DNA from: Candidatus Muiribacterium halophilum
Lineage (GTDB): Bacteria; Muiribacteriota; Muiribacteriia; Muiribacteriales; Muiribacteriaceae
DNA: 64,000 bases
Direction: 5' to 3'
NCBI GenBank assembly: GCA_023228995.1
Contig: JALOAD010000010.1
Coordinates: 18,953-82,952, forward strand
Numbering within the stretch: position 1 is the stretch's first letter; each line of letters begins with the position of its first letter. Positions 1 to 8,460 of this stretch are shown here, piece after piece. The notes under the pieces are model-generated. The model had not been told where the DNA came from. It was given only the letters and a program-made list of their open reading frames with translations, and did not search any database. A program made the translations under genes and the position numbers.

Positions 1-270
1 CATATTGTAACTATTGGTCCTCTTATAATGATGAAATTTGTATCAGATCTTTCTAAAAATTATAGTATTCCAACGACTGCAAGTCTTAATACTATAATGC
101 TTGACGGTACCGGAATGTGCGGTAGTTGTAGAGTAGAATATGATGGTGAAGTTAAATTTGCATGTGTTGATGGTCCTGATATGGATGCTCATAAAATAAA
201 TTTCGATGTTCTTTTAAGAAGAAATGCTAGATTTAAAAGTCTTGAATTAGTTAATGGAGAAAAAAAATGA
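1..270 (+). CDS. nfnA: NfnA/SudB-type ferredoxin:NADP oxidoreductase, C-terminal part (5' end outside window)
   Basis: The reading frame is open from the first base, so the gene starts upstream of the window and only about 89 C-terminal residues are seen. They contain DGTGMCGSCR followed by a third Cys in KFACVDGP. This is the [2Fe-2S] site (one Asp plus three Cys) known from the small subunit of NADH-dependent ferredoxin:NADP oxidoreductase (NfnA) and sulfide dehydrogenase SudB. The family binds FAD and passes electrons between NAD(H), ferredoxin and the partner subunit. The stop overlaps the start of the next gene by ATGA, and that gene encodes the matching large subunit, so the pair is a two-gene operon. 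NfnA and SudB cannot be told apart from this fragment. Confidence 0.88.
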   Translation, partial: HIVTIGPLIMMKFVSDLSKNYSIPTTASLNTIMLDGTGMCGSCRVEYDGEVKFACVDGPDMDAHKINFDVLLRRNARFKSLELVNGEKK

Positions 271-1640
271 AAGAAAGAATGAAAATGAGAGAACAGAATC
301 CTTTAGAGAGAAAAAATAATTTTGAAGAAGTAACTTTGGGTTACAATGAACAGGAAGCTTTACATGAAGCTTCAAGATGTCTTGAATGTAAAACTGCTCC
401 ATGTAAAACAGGTTGTCCAGCTAATGTTCTTATTCCTGAGTTTATAAAAGAGATAAAAAATAAAGATTTTAAAAAAGCTCACTATATTCTTAAACTAAAA
501 AATAATCTTCCAGCAGTTTGTGGCAGAGTTTGTCCTCAAGAAGTACAATGTGAGGCAAAATGTGTTCTTGCAAAAAAAGGAAATGCTGTTGCAATTGGTA
601 GACTTGAAAGGTTTATTGCGGATTTTGGTATAAAAAATAATCTTTCTCTTGATATTGAAAGTAAATCTAATAGTATTAAAGTTGCTGTAATTGGAAGTGG
701 TCCTGCTGGCATAACATGTGCAGCTGATCTTGCTAAAGAAGGTTTTGAAGTTTATCTTTATGAAGCACTTCATAAAGCTGGTGGAGTTATGGTTTATGGG
801 ATTCCAGAGTTTAGACTTCCAAAAAGTATTGTTGAGCATGAGATTAATAAGATTCAGGAGCTTGGTGTTAAGCTTGAGACAAACATGGTATTTGGCAAAA
901 ATATTAATCTCTCAGATCTTAAAGAAAAAGGATTTAAGGCTGTTTTTATAGGTAGCGGAGCTGGTCTTCCTAAGTTTATGAATATACAGGGAGAAGAACT
1001 TAATACATGTTATTCGGCTAATGAATTCCTTACTCGGATTAATCTTCTTAAAGCTTATAAATTTCCTGAATTTAAAACTCCTGTTATTGTTGGCAAAAAA
1101 ACTGTTGTGGTTGGTGGTGGTAATGTTGCTATGGATGCTGCAAGATGTGCATTAAGACTTGGAGCTGATGTAACTTTGATTTATAGAAGAACTCAAAAGG
1201 AAATGCCAGCAAGAGTTGAAGAAGTTCATCATGCTATGGAAGAAGGTATTAAGTTTGAATTTCTTAATAATCCTGTAAGATATGAAGGTGATGAAAAGGG
1301 ATTTGTTAAAAAAGTTTTTGTTGAGAGGATGAAACTTGGTGAACCTGACGCTTCTGGGAGAAGAAGACCTGAAAAAACAGGTGAAATTAGAGAATTTGAA
1401 GCTGATAGCGTTGTTGTTGCTATAGGAAATAGTCCGAATCCTGTTATTCAGCAGAATCTTAAAGATCTTAAGACTACAAAATGGGGAACAATTGAAGTTG
1501 ATGAAAATAATAATACAAGCATTCCTGGAATATTTGCAGGTGGAGATATTACAACAGGTGCTGCAACTGTTATTGAAGCTATTGGAGCTGGTAAAAAAGC
1601 AGCAATGTCAATTGTAAATTATATTAAAAATAATAAATAA
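267..1640 (+). CDS. nfnB: NfnB/SudA-type NADPH oxidoreductase large subunit (glutamate synthase beta-chain family)
   Basis: The 457-residue protein has the layout of NfnB and related glutamate synthase small subunits. An N-terminal double [4Fe-4S] domain carries Cys38, 41, 46, 50 and Cys85, 89, 95, 99. The FAD-binding VIGSGPAG loop follows at about residue 141, and an NADPH-binding GGGNVAMDAA loop at about residue 285. The C-terminal GIFAGGDITTGAATV closes the FAD domain. There is no glutamate synthase large subunit nearby, and the upstream partner is NfnA/SudB-like. A role in NADPH/NADH/ferredoxin electron bifurcation, or as sulfide dehydrogenase, is therefore more likely than glutamate synthesis. 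It is cytoplasmic and translationally coupled to the preceding gene. Confidence 0.88.
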   Translation: MKERMKMREQNPLERKNNFEEVTLGYNEQEALHEASRCLECKTAPCKTGCPANVLIPEFIKEIKNKDFKKAHYILKLKNNLPAVCGRVCPQEVQCEAKCVLAKKGNAVAIGRLERFIADFGIKNNLSLDIESKSNSIKVAVIGSGPAGITCAADLAKEGFEVYLYEALHKAGGVMVYGIPEFRLPKSIVEHEINKIQELGVKLETNMVFGKNINLSDLKEKGFKAVFIGSGAGLPKFMNIQGEELNTCYSANEFLTRINLLKAYKFPEFKTPVIVGKKTVVVGGGNVAMDAARCALRLGADVTLIYRRTQKEMPARVEEVHHAMEEGIKFEFLNNPVRYEGDEKGFVKKVFVERMKLGEPDASGRRRPEKTGEIREFEADSVVVAIGNSPNPVIQQNLKDLKTTKWGTIEVDENNNTSIPGIFAGGDITTGAATVIEAIGAGKKAAMSIVNYIKNNK

Positions 1641-1720
1641 TATGATATGCTGTTTTTAATAATATATTTTTTATTACAGAGGATTTAAAAAAATTAATAA
1701 AAAAACGGGAGGATTTGTTA

Positions 1721-2962
1721 ATGCTTACTCACATTAAAGGGAAAGATAAGGAAGTTTACGATGCTATAATTTTGGAAGCTGGAAGACAAGAAGATAAACT
1801 AGAGATGATAGCTAGTGAAAATTTTGTATCGCAGGCTGTAATGGAAGCAAATGGCTGTGTTATGACAAATAAATATGCTGAAGGATATCCTGGAAAAAGA
1901 TATTATGGTGGTTGTGAAAATGTTGATATAGTTGAAAATCTTGCTATTGATAGAGCTAAAAAACTTTTTAATGCTCCTTATGCAAATGTTCAACCTCATT
2001 CAGGATCTCAGGCTAATATGGGTGTTTATTTTGCTTTTCTTAAACCAGGTGATACGATTTTGGGTATGAATCTTTCTCATGGTGGACATCTTACTCATGG
2101 GTCTCCTGTAAATTTTTCTGGTATATTTTATAATGTTATTCCCTATGGAGTAAAAGAAGGTGTTGAAACTATAGATTATGAAGAAGTAGAAAGACTTGCT
2201 TTAGAAAATAAACCTAAGATGATTGTTGTTGGAGCTTCAGCTTATCCAAGAATAATAGATTTTAAAAAATTTAGAGAAATTGCTGATAAAATTGGAGCTT
2301 ATATATTAGCTGATATTGCACATATAGCAGGACTTGTAGTAGCAGGTCTTCATCCTTCTCCGTTTCCTCATTGTCATTTTGTTACAACAACTACTCATAA
2401 AACTCTAAGAGGTCCAAGAGGTGGTATGATAATGTGCTCAGATGAAGAACATGCTGCTAATATAAATAAAATTATATTTCCTGGAATTCAGGGTGGTCCT
2501 TTAATGCATACAATAGCTGCAAAAGCTGTAGCTTTTGGTGAAGCTTTAGAACCTAATTTTAGAGATTATCAAAAACAAGTTATTAAAAATGCAAGTTTTC
2601 TTGCTGATGAATTAAAGAAAAAAGGATTTAAGATTGTTTCAGATGGTACAGATAATCATCTTCTTTTAATTGATGTCCTTACTTCTAGAGGAATTTCAGG
2701 TAAAAAAGCTGAAAGACTTCTTGATGAAGCTGGTATAACATCAAATAAAAACACTATTCCTTTTGACAAAAAAAGTCCTTTCATAACAAGTGGAGTAAGA
2801 ATTGGAACTCCAGCTCTTACAACAAGAGGAATGAAAGAAAAAGAAATGAGTGTTATAGCTTCATTTATTGATAGAGTTTTAACATCTCAGGATGAAGAAA
2901 CTATTAAACAGGTTAAAGAAGAGGTAAAAACTCTTACAAGTAAGTTTCCATTATATAAATAA
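1721..2962 (+). CDS. glyA: Serine hydroxymethyltransferase
   Basis: This PLP enzyme interconverts serine and glycine with tetrahydrofolate and supplies one-carbon units. The 413-residue product shows the family signature [13 protein letters not shown] at the N-terminus, the [17 protein letters not shown] substrate and folate region, and the PLP-lysine motif [14 protein letters not shown]. The ATG at 1721 was chosen because GGGAGG at 1707-1712 sits 8 bases before it; a TTG two codons upstream would place the start almost on the Shine-Dalgarno. The stop overlaps the next start by one base (TAATG), so the lipoate-transferase gene is likely co-transcribed. No glycine cleavage genes are visible next to the pair. 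Confidence 0.97.
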   Translation: MLTHIKGKDKEVYDAIILEAGRQEDKLEMIASENFVSQAVMEANGCVMTNKYAEGYPGKRYYGGCENVDIVENLAIDRAKKLFNAPYANVQPHSGSQANMGVYFAFLKPGDTILGMNLSHGGHLTHGSPVNFSGIFYNVIPYGVKEGVETIDYEEVERLALENKPKMIVVGASAYPRIIDFKKFREIADKIGAYILADIAHIAGLVVAGLHPSPFPHCHFVTTTTHKTLRGPRGGMIMCSDEEHAANINKIIFPGIQGGPLMHTIAAKAVAFGEALEPNFRDYQKQVIKNASFLADELKKKGFKIVSDGTDNHLLLIDVLTSRGISGKKAERLLDEAGITSNKNTIPFDKKSPFITSGVRIGTPALTTRGMKEKEMSVIASFIDRVLTSQDEETIKQVKEEVKTLTSKFPLYK

Positions 2963-3675
2963 TGAAAAAAGCATTTTTTATAGATTATAATCAATATTCA
3001 GCAGCCTTTAATATGGCTGCTGATTTTTTTATTCATAAAAAATGTGAATTAGAAAATTGTTGTTTTTTAAGGTTTTATGGTTTTATTAATAAAACTATAA
3101 CATTGGGGAGATTTCAAAAAGCTGATTTTTTAAATAATAATGAATACAATGATTATGATAAAGCTTTTAGAATGAGTGGTGGAAGAGCTGTTTTTCATGA
3201 AAATGATTTTACATATTGTTTTACATCATCGTTTGATTTCTTTGAAGACAAGTCTATAAAAGCTAGTTATAATAAAATATCAAAACCATTTATAAATGTA
3301 TTAAGCCAAAAAGGAATTGAAGTAGATGTTTATAAAAAAGCAAGTAAAGATTATTTTTCAAAAGAATTGTGTTTTTCATCTGTTTCTTTATATGAAATAA
3401 AATCAAATGGCAAAAAGTTATTGGGAAGTGCACAATATAGAACTGATAAAGCATTATCACAGCATGGAACTATGTATTATGAAATACCTTCATTTTATAA
3501 AAATAATAGATTTAGCGAAGATATTGAAATGTGTTCTTTAGTTAAAGAAAAGGATTTTATAATGCTTTTAAAAAACGAATTTGAAAAAGTTTTTAATGTT
3601 AAATTTGAAAATTATATTTTTTCTAGTCAGGATAAACAGAATATTCTTAATTTAGGTGAGAAGTTTGAAATATAA
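2962..3675 (+). CDS. Lipoate-protein ligase / octanoyltransferase family protein
   Basis: The 237-residue protein belongs to the BPL/LplA/LipB superfamily, which attaches lipoate or octanoate to lysines of acyl-carrier domains such as GcvH or E2 subunits. The diagnostic RMSGGRAVFHENDFTYCF matches the substrate-pocket motif R-x-GGG-x-V-x-H, with the second of the three glycines replaced by Ser or shifted. GKKLLGSAQYRTDKALSQHG matches the catalytic-lysine region (G-x-K-x-x-GSAQ-x-R-x-x-x-LQHG). It overlaps glyA by one base and ends at a bidirectional terminator. Whether it is LplA, LipM or LipL cannot be decided from sequence alone. A folate or glycine-metabolism link through GcvH is an inference from the glyA neighbour. 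Confidence 0.82.
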   Translation: MKKAFFIDYNQYSAAFNMAADFFIHKKCELENCCFLRFYGFINKTITLGRFQKADFLNNNEYNDYDKAFRMSGGRAVFHENDFTYCFTSSFDFFEDKSIKASYNKISKPFINVLSQKGIEVDVYKKASKDYFSKELCFSSVSLYEIKSNGKKLLGSAQYRTDKALSQHGTMYYEIPSFYKNNRFSEDIEMCSLVKEKDFIMLLKNEFEKVFNVKFENYIFSSQDKQNILNLGEKFEI

Positions 3676-3680
3676 AAAAA

Positions 3681-3703
3681 GCCACCATAAAGGTGGCTTT
3701 TTT
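3681..3703. terminator. Bidirectional rho-independent terminator between convergent genes
   Basis: GCCACC (3681-3686) pairs with GGTGGC (3692-3697) across a 5-base loop. Seven A residues precede the stem and six T residues follow it, so it can end transcripts in both directions. It lies exactly between the convergent lipoate-transferase and secreted TPR genes. Confidence 0.9.
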
Positions 3704-3714
3704 GTTATAGCATA

Positions 3715-5184
3715 TTATCTTAATATATTTTTCATTTCATTTGCTTCAGAAGTTCCTGGGAATTCTTTTATAAGTTTTTCTGCAACTTTTTTAGCCATTT
3801 CCATATTTCCCATTTCAATATAACAGTTAGCTATGCCATAATACACTTTATTTAAAGGTGCATTTTCGGTTTTTACTAATGTTTTGTAAACATTTAAAGC
3901 TTCAGTGTAATTACCTTGTTCAATATAACTTTCTGCAAGCATTATTGATGCAGTAACACCAAGTTCTTTGTTATCTGTCAATGTCTGTAATCTTTCTTGT
4001 GCAAGATCACTATCTCTAAAATCATACTGTGCTTCAATAGCATTTTTCATCTGTACTCTAGCAGATATTACATTAAACTTAAATGCTGGAGAATAATCAG
4101 ACCATGTCGAACCTATTCTTTGTTTTACTTTCCATCTATAAGTTTTATTTGCTGCTAGTCTTGAAGCAGGAAGTGAATAATTTTTTGTATTCAAATTCTG
4201 TTGTACAATGTTATTATTGTTTATTTCATAAATTATTATTTCAAATTCTTGACCAGAACCTGTCCATGAAAAATTTATATTACCATTAGAAGTAACATTA
4301 GTATCTCTTGCTGGATTAACAAGGTCAGGAGCATATACTGCATTTGGATTAGCTCCAGCATTAGGATTGTTATTGCCTGTATTTGGAGATGGAGAAGGCT
4401 GATAAGGAATCTGATTAGGATCATTATAAAGATCTCTTCTTTCAACTCTGAATATAATAGGTTGACTATAATTAGACCAATCAGCAAAAGCTGAACCTAC
4501 TAAAGGTATATCTGTTACAAATCCTGCTCGATTATTTCTGGCTATTTGCCATTTATACTCACCTGATCTAAAATCATCAGCTTCCATAGTATAGCTTTTA
4601 CTATTTACAATTTTTTCTTTGATTTTTCTGCCATTTCCTTCATATATTCTAATCTGAAACTGTTTTCCGTTAAGTTCGTCAGACCAGTTAAAAGTTATTC
4701 TATCTCTTTTATTGTGAAATAAAACTCTTGTGCCTGACTGGGGATAACCAGGGTTTGGAGGATTATTTGCATCAATATTACCCCAATTTGTTCCAACACC
4801 AGGAGTTCCAGGAGCTGGATATGGATTTGGATTATTTACATAACCAGGATTTCCACCTTTTTCTGCAAAAAGTGTTACAATTACCTCTCCTTTTGCACTT
4901 TCCATAAGCGATTTACTTATGTGCATAGTGAAAGAATAGCTATTAGCAGTTAATCCTTCATTTCTAACAGAAGCATCTCCTCTAGGTACAATAGATCTGC
5001 TTATAAATACATAACCTTGATTTAAAAGATTAAAAGGCATGTTTACTACATGATCAAAATCTTTTGAACTCTCAAAAGGTCCAACCTTATGAGAAAATTT
5101 TTCAGTTATTTGAGTTGTTGCTGCAAATGAAGTAAAAGAGAGCACAAATAACATAATAATTAGAAAGCTTAAATTTTTTTTCAT
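3715..5184 (-). CDS. Secreted protein with two FnIII-like domains and C-terminal TPRs, unknown function
   Basis: The 489-residue protein starts with a clear signal peptide (KKN, then a hydrophobic stretch, ending SFTSFAATT). A beta-rich N-terminal region follows, then a Pro/Asn/Gly-rich linker. Two fibronectin-III-like units are recognisable by ITFNWSDELNGKQFQIRIYE and INFSWTGSGQEFEIIIYE, each followed by YKW or YRW and a W-S-NYS or W-S-DYS strand. A second Asn/Pro-rich linker separates them. The last 110 residues are TPR-like (SIMLAESYIEQGNYTEALNVY). It is probably periplasmic or surface-exposed and protein-binding. A strong GGAGG lies 7 bases before the ATG, and its own promoter is divergent from aspS. 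No specific function recognised. Confidence 0.8.
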   Translation of the reverse strand: MKKNLSFLIIMLFVLSFTSFAATTQITEKFSHKVGPFESSKDFDHVVNMPFNLLNQGYVFISRSIVPRGDASVRNEGLTANSYSFTMHISKSLMESAKGEVIVTLFAEKGGNPGYVNNPNPYPAPGTPGVGTNWGNIDANNPPNPGYPQSGTRVLFHNKRDRITFNWSDELNGKQFQIRIYEGNGRKIKEKIVNSKSYTMEADDFRSGEYKWQIARNNRAGFVTDIPLVGSAFADWSNYSQPIIFRVERRDLYNDPNQIPYQPSPSPNTGNNNPNAGANPNAVYAPDLVNPARDTNVTSNGNINFSWTGSGQEFEIIIYEINNNNIVQQNLNTKNYSLPASRLAANKTYRWKVKQRIGSTWSDYSPAFKFNVISARVQMKNAIEAQYDFRDSDLAQERLQTLTDNKELGVTASIMLAESYIEQGNYTEALNVYKTLVKTENAPLNKVYYGIANCYIEMGNMEMAKKVAEKLIKEFPGTSEANEMKNILR

Positions 5185-5213
5185 ATATTCCTCCGCATTT
5201 ATTACTTTCCTTA

Positions 5214-5243
5214 ATTATAAGGAGTAATTTATACATTGGTCAA
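5214..5243 (-). promoter_or_regulatory. Sigma-70-type promoter for the secreted FnIII/TPR gene
   Basis: On the minus strand TTGACC (complement of 5238-5243) is followed after 18 bases by a perfect TATAAT (complement of 5214-5219). Transcription would begin about 25 bases before the start codon, leaving room for the GGAGG at 5190-5194. Confidence 0.72.
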
Positions 5244-5256
5244 GTGATTTTTTTTA

Positions 5257-5285
5257 TTGATTTTAAAATTTCTATTATGTAATAT
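5257..5285 (+). promoter_or_regulatory. Likely promoter of aspS and perhaps the BMC operon
   Basis: TTGATT (5257-5262) and TAATAT (5280-5285) are 17 bases apart, with TG immediately before the -10. The site lies about 65 bases before the aspS start and diverges from the minus-strand promoter just upstream. Since pduL overlaps the aspS end, this promoter may also feed the start of the BMC cluster. Confidence 0.5.
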
Positions 5286-5349
5286 AAAAGTTTAGAGTTT
5301 AATGTTGTTTATAGGTTTTATAAATTTTAATTTATTATGGGGATATACA

Positions 5350-7128
5350 ATGAAAAGAACAGAATATTGTGGCAGGATAAACAAAGATAATATAGATGAA
5401 CAAGTTGTTCTTAAAGGCTGGGTTCATAGAAGAAGAGATCTTGGAAATCTTATTTTTATACAGTTAAGAGATCGTGAAGGAATAATACAACTTGTTTTTG
5501 ATCCTGAAAAATGTTCAAAAGAAGTTATGGAATGTGCAAAATTATTAAGAAGTGAATTTGTAATTGAAGTTTTGGGTAAAGTAATTGCAAGAACTATAGA
5601 AAATATTAATCCTGAAATGAGTACTGGGGAATTTGAAGTATTGGCTGAAAATCTTGAAATATTAAATTCTTCAGAATTAATTCCATTTCATATTGATGAT
5701 AATGTAAATGTTTCTGAAAATTTAAGACTAAAATATAGATATTTGGATTTAAGACGGGATTTTATGAAAGATACAATATGGTTTAGATATAAAGTTCTTG
5801 ATTGTATAAGAAAATTTATGGGTGAAAAAGAGTTTATTGAAATTGAAACTCCATTTTTAATAAAATCAACACCTGAAGGTGCTAGAGATTTTGTTGTTCC
5901 TTCAAGAATGCATACTGGTAAATTTTATGCACTTCCTCAATCTCCACAGCTTTTTAAACAGCTTCTTATGGTTGCAGCATTTGATAAGTATTTTCAAATT
6001 GCAAGATGTTTTAGAGATGAAGATGCTCGAGCTGATAGACAAACTGATTTTACTCAGCTTGATATTGAAATGAGTTTTGTATCTCAGGATGAAATATTTA
6101 CATTGATGGAAGATTTATTTAAAAAAGTTTTTAAAGAAACAATGAATATTGATATAAAAACTCCTTTTGATAGGATAGATTATGATATATCTATGGATAA
6201 ATATGGTTCTGACAAGCCTGAAAGAAGATATAATATGTTTCTTAATGATATTACCAGTCTTTTTGAAAAAAGTGAATTTAAGGTTTTTAAAGAAAATATA
6301 GAAAATGGTGGAGTTATAAAAGCTATTGTACTTAAAGGGAAAAGTACGGATATATCCAGGAAAAAAGTTGGAGAATATGAAGAATTTGTAAAAAAATTCA
6401 AAGCAAAAGGGCTTGCTTTTGTTAAGTATGAAAACAATTCTTTTAGTGGTGGAATAGCTAAGTTTGTTGAACCTATAAAACAAAAATTTATAGAAATGCT
6501 TAATCTTGAGGATAAAGATATTGTGTTTTTTGGAAGCGATTCTAAAAAAATAGTAAACAATGTTCTTGGTAATTTAAGACTTAAACTTATTAAAGAATTT
6601 GATTTAATTGAAGATAAATCGGTTTTTGATTTTTGTTGGGTTACAAGATTTCCTCTTTTTGAAAAAGATGATAATGGAAATTGGATTGCTATGCATCATC
6701 TTTTTAGTATGCCAACACATGATACTGTTGAATTTGTAGATACAGATCCTGGTAAAGTATATGGTCAACTTTATGACCTTGTTATAAATGGCAATGAAGC
6801 TGCAAGCGGAAGTATTAGAATACATAATGCGAAATTACAGAAAAAAATAATTGGTATTACTGGAATGAGTGAAAAAGAAATGGAACAGAAATTTGGATTT
6901 CTTTTGGAAGCATTTAAATATGGAGCTCCGCCTCATGGTGGAATTGCTCCCGGTATAGATAGACTTATTATGATTATGAAAGGGCTTGATAATATTAAAG
7001 ATGTTATAGCTTTTCCTAAAACAAATAATCAGCTTTGTCTTCTTACGGGTGCTCCAGATTTTTTATCCATAGAGCAGTTGAATGAGATCGGAATAAAAAT
7101 GGAGGAAAAAAATAATGGACAAGAATGA
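5350..7128 (+). CDS. aspS: Aspartyl-tRNA synthetase (bacterial type)
   Basis: It charges tRNA-Asp, and in some bacteria also tRNA-Asn. The 592 residues fit the bacterial AspRS length. An N-terminal OB fold (WVHRRRDLGNLIFIQLRD) binds the anticodon. Class II motif 2 is FRDEDARADRQTDFTQLD, and a bacteria-specific GAD insertion occupies roughly residues 290-420. Motif 3 is GAPPHGGIAPGIDRL. The ATG at 5350 is preferred over one 16 codons upstream because GGGGA at 5339-5343 sits 7 bases before it and the protein then begins MKRTEYCGRI, as is usual. It overlaps pduL by 14 bases, an odd coupling of a housekeeping gene to a metabolic operon. Confidence 0.97.
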   Translation: MKRTEYCGRINKDNIDEQVVLKGWVHRRRDLGNLIFIQLRDREGIIQLVFDPEKCSKEVMECAKLLRSEFVIEVLGKVIARTIENINPEMSTGEFEVLAENLEILNSSELIPFHIDDNVNVSENLRLKYRYLDLRRDFMKDTIWFRYKVLDCIRKFMGEKEFIEIETPFLIKSTPEGARDFVVPSRMHTGKFYALPQSPQLFKQLLMVAAFDKYFQIARCFRDEDARADRQTDFTQLDIEMSFVSQDEIFTLMEDLFKKVFKETMNIDIKTPFDRIDYDISMDKYGSDKPERRYNMFLNDITSLFEKSEFKVFKENIENGGVIKAIVLKGKSTDISRKKVGEYEEFVKKFKAKGLAFVKYENNSFSGGIAKFVEPIKQKFIEMLNLEDKDIVFFGSDSKKIVNNVLGNLRLKLIKEFDLIEDKSVFDFCWVTRFPLFEKDDNGNWIAMHHLFSMPTHDTVEFVDTDPGKVYGQLYDLVINGNEAASGSIRIHNAKLQKKIIGITGMSEKEMEQKFGFLLEAFKYGAPPHGGIAPGIDRLIMIMKGLDNIKDVIAFPKTNNQLCLLTGAPDFLSIEQLNEIGIKMEEKNNGQE

Positions 7129-7780
7129 AATCGCTGATATTGTTAGAAGTGTTGTTGGTGAATACAGGGGAGATGAAAATGAAAAATACAATAATAATAA
7201 TAAAAAAGTTTCTTTAAATTCTTTTCCTGTATCTGTTTCAAACAGACATATTCATATTTGTAAATCTGATTTAGAATGTATTTTTGGAAAAGGATATGAA
7301 TTAAAAAGGATGAAAGAGCTTTCTCAGCCTGGCCAATTTGCATGTGAAGAAAAAGTTATTATTGTTGGACCTAAAGGAAGTATTGAAAATGTTAGAATAC
7401 TTGGACCTGAAAGAAAAGAAACTCAGGTAGAAATAAGTGTTACTGATACTTTCAAATTAGGAATTCCTGTTTTTGTAAGAGATTCTGGAGATCTTTCAGG
7501 AACTCCTGGTCTTACAGTATGCGGCCCTAAAGGCAGTGTTTATATTGAAAAAGGTGCAATAGTAGCTAAAAGACATATACATTTTTCTGAAAATGATGCA
7601 AAAAAATTTAATGTTAAAGATAAAGAAAAAGTTAATGTTTTAATAGAAGGCGAAAAAGGCGGAATTTTCTCTGATGTTCTTGTTAGAGTATCAAACTCAT
7701 ACGCACTTGATATGCATATTGATACAGATGAAGGAAATGCTTTTGGAATAGGGAGAAATACTAAAGGTCAGATTAGTTAA
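7115..7780 (+). CDS. pduL: PduL-type phosphotransacylase, BMC cargo
   Basis: PduL converts acyl-CoA and phosphate to acyl phosphate inside microcompartments, regenerating CoA and allowing ATP formation by a kinase. The two beta-barrel domains each carry the zinc-binding His pair: NRHIH (His45, His47) and KRHIH (His154, His156). The conserved VRDSGD arginine (Arg124) and DMHIDTDE are present. The first 19 residues (MDKNEIADIVRSVVGEYRG) form a predicted amphipathic helix of the encapsulation-peptide type, followed by an Asn/Lys-rich linker. GGAGG at 7101-7105 precedes the ATG. It is the first gene of the BMC cluster, separated from the shell genes by a 118-base gap in which I see no clear promoter. 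Confidence 0.93.
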   Translation: MDKNEIADIVRSVVGEYRGDENEKYNNNNKKVSLNSFPVSVSNRHIHICKSDLECIFGKGYELKRMKELSQPGQFACEEKVIIVGPKGSIENVRILGPERKETQVEISVTDTFKLGIPVFVRDSGDLSGTPGLTVCGPKGSVYIEKGAIVAKRHIHFSENDAKKFNVKDKEKVNVLIEGEKGGIFSDVLVRVSNSYALDMHIDTDEGNAFGIGRNTKGQIS

Positions 7781-7898
7781 AAAATAATATAAATCAAGTT
7801 TAATTGAAAAAACTGAATTTTTGTTTTAAACTTTAAAAAGTGAAAAAATTATAGTTCTTTTTTTAATTTAGTAAAAAACATATTGTGGAGGATTTATA

Positions 7899-8180
7899 AT
7901 GAACAATGCTTTAGGTATGATTGAAACTAAAGGTTTGGTTGCAATGATTGATGCTGCTGACGCTATGGTTAAAGCAGCTAATGTAAAACTTGTAGGATAT
8001 GAAAAAATTGGTGGTGGTTATGTGACAGCTCTTGTAAGAGGAGATGTTGCTGCTGTTAAAGCTGCTACAGAAGCTGGAGCTCAGGCTGCTTCAAAAATCG
8101 GTGAACTTGTATCAGTACATGTAATCCCAAGACCACATGAAAATCTCGAAGATATTCTTCCTATTGGAAAAGCTGAATAA
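7899..8180 (+). CDS. Hexameric BMC shell protein (PduA/EutM type)
   Basis: A single BMC domain of 93 residues starting [20 protein letters not shown]. It contains the [20 protein letters not shown] core found in canonical BMC-H proteins. The KIGGG loop (about residues 36-40) would line the hexamer pore and admit small polar metabolites. These proteins tile the facets of the compartment. A GGAGG precedes the start by 8 bases. A second, slightly different BMC-H lies at the far end of the shell cluster, so mixed-facet shells with two pore types are likely. Confidence 0.96.
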   Translation: MNNALGMIETKGLVAMIDAADAMVKAANVKLVGYEKIGGGYVTALVRGDVAAVKAATEAGAQAASKIGELVSVHVIPRPHENLEDILPIGKAE

Positions 8181-8184
8181 TTAG

Positions 8185-8457
8185 ATGATTTTAGGAAAAG
8201 TTATAGGGACAATTGTCTCTACTAAAAAAGACGAGAGACTTGTTGGGTTTAAACTTCTTGTTGTAAGAGAATATGATGTTAAAATGAATCCGACAAGTTC
8301 TACTGTCGTTGCAGTAGATACAGTGGGTGCAGGTTTTGATGAGTTAGTTCTAGTGGTCAGCGGTTCATCTGCTAGACAAACTGCTAAGACTGATAAAAAA
8401 CCTGTTGATGCTGCAATTGTAGGAATTGTCGATTCTGTAAGTCTTAAAGAGGAGTAA
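8185..8457 (+). CDS. Pentameric BMC vertex protein (EutN/CcmL/PduN family)
   Basis: The 90-residue protein begins MILGKVIGTIVSTKKDERLVG and has VAVDTVGAGFDELVLVVSGSSAR and AAIVGIVDSV, the full set of EutN/CcmL motifs. Such proteins cap the twelve vertices of the shell as pentamers. It follows the BMC-H gene by four bases and precedes the aldehyde dehydrogenase by three. It is the first of three paralogues in this cluster; three different pentamers is a trait seen in several BMC types but not in the classical Pdu locus. Confidence 0.95.
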   Translation: MILGKVIGTIVSTKKDERLVGFKLLVVREYDVKMNPTSSTVVAVDTVGAGFDELVLVVSGSSARQTAKTDKKPVDAAIVGIVDSVSLKEE

Positions 8458-8460
8458 AGT

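Noticed and set aside
495-839. Long open frames on the opposite strand of nfnB, and similar ones opposite aspS, rpsB, lon and the giant TPR genes
   Set aside because: They lie wholly within well-identified genes, lack ribosome binding sites and have low-complexity Phe/Ile/Asn/Ser composition expected of antisense AT-rich coding DNA.
7781-7898. Promoter for the shell genes in the 118-base gap after pduL
   Set aside because: TTGAAA and TTGTTT words exist, but no -10 hexamer lies at 16-18 bases; AT-richness makes isolated hexamers uninformative.
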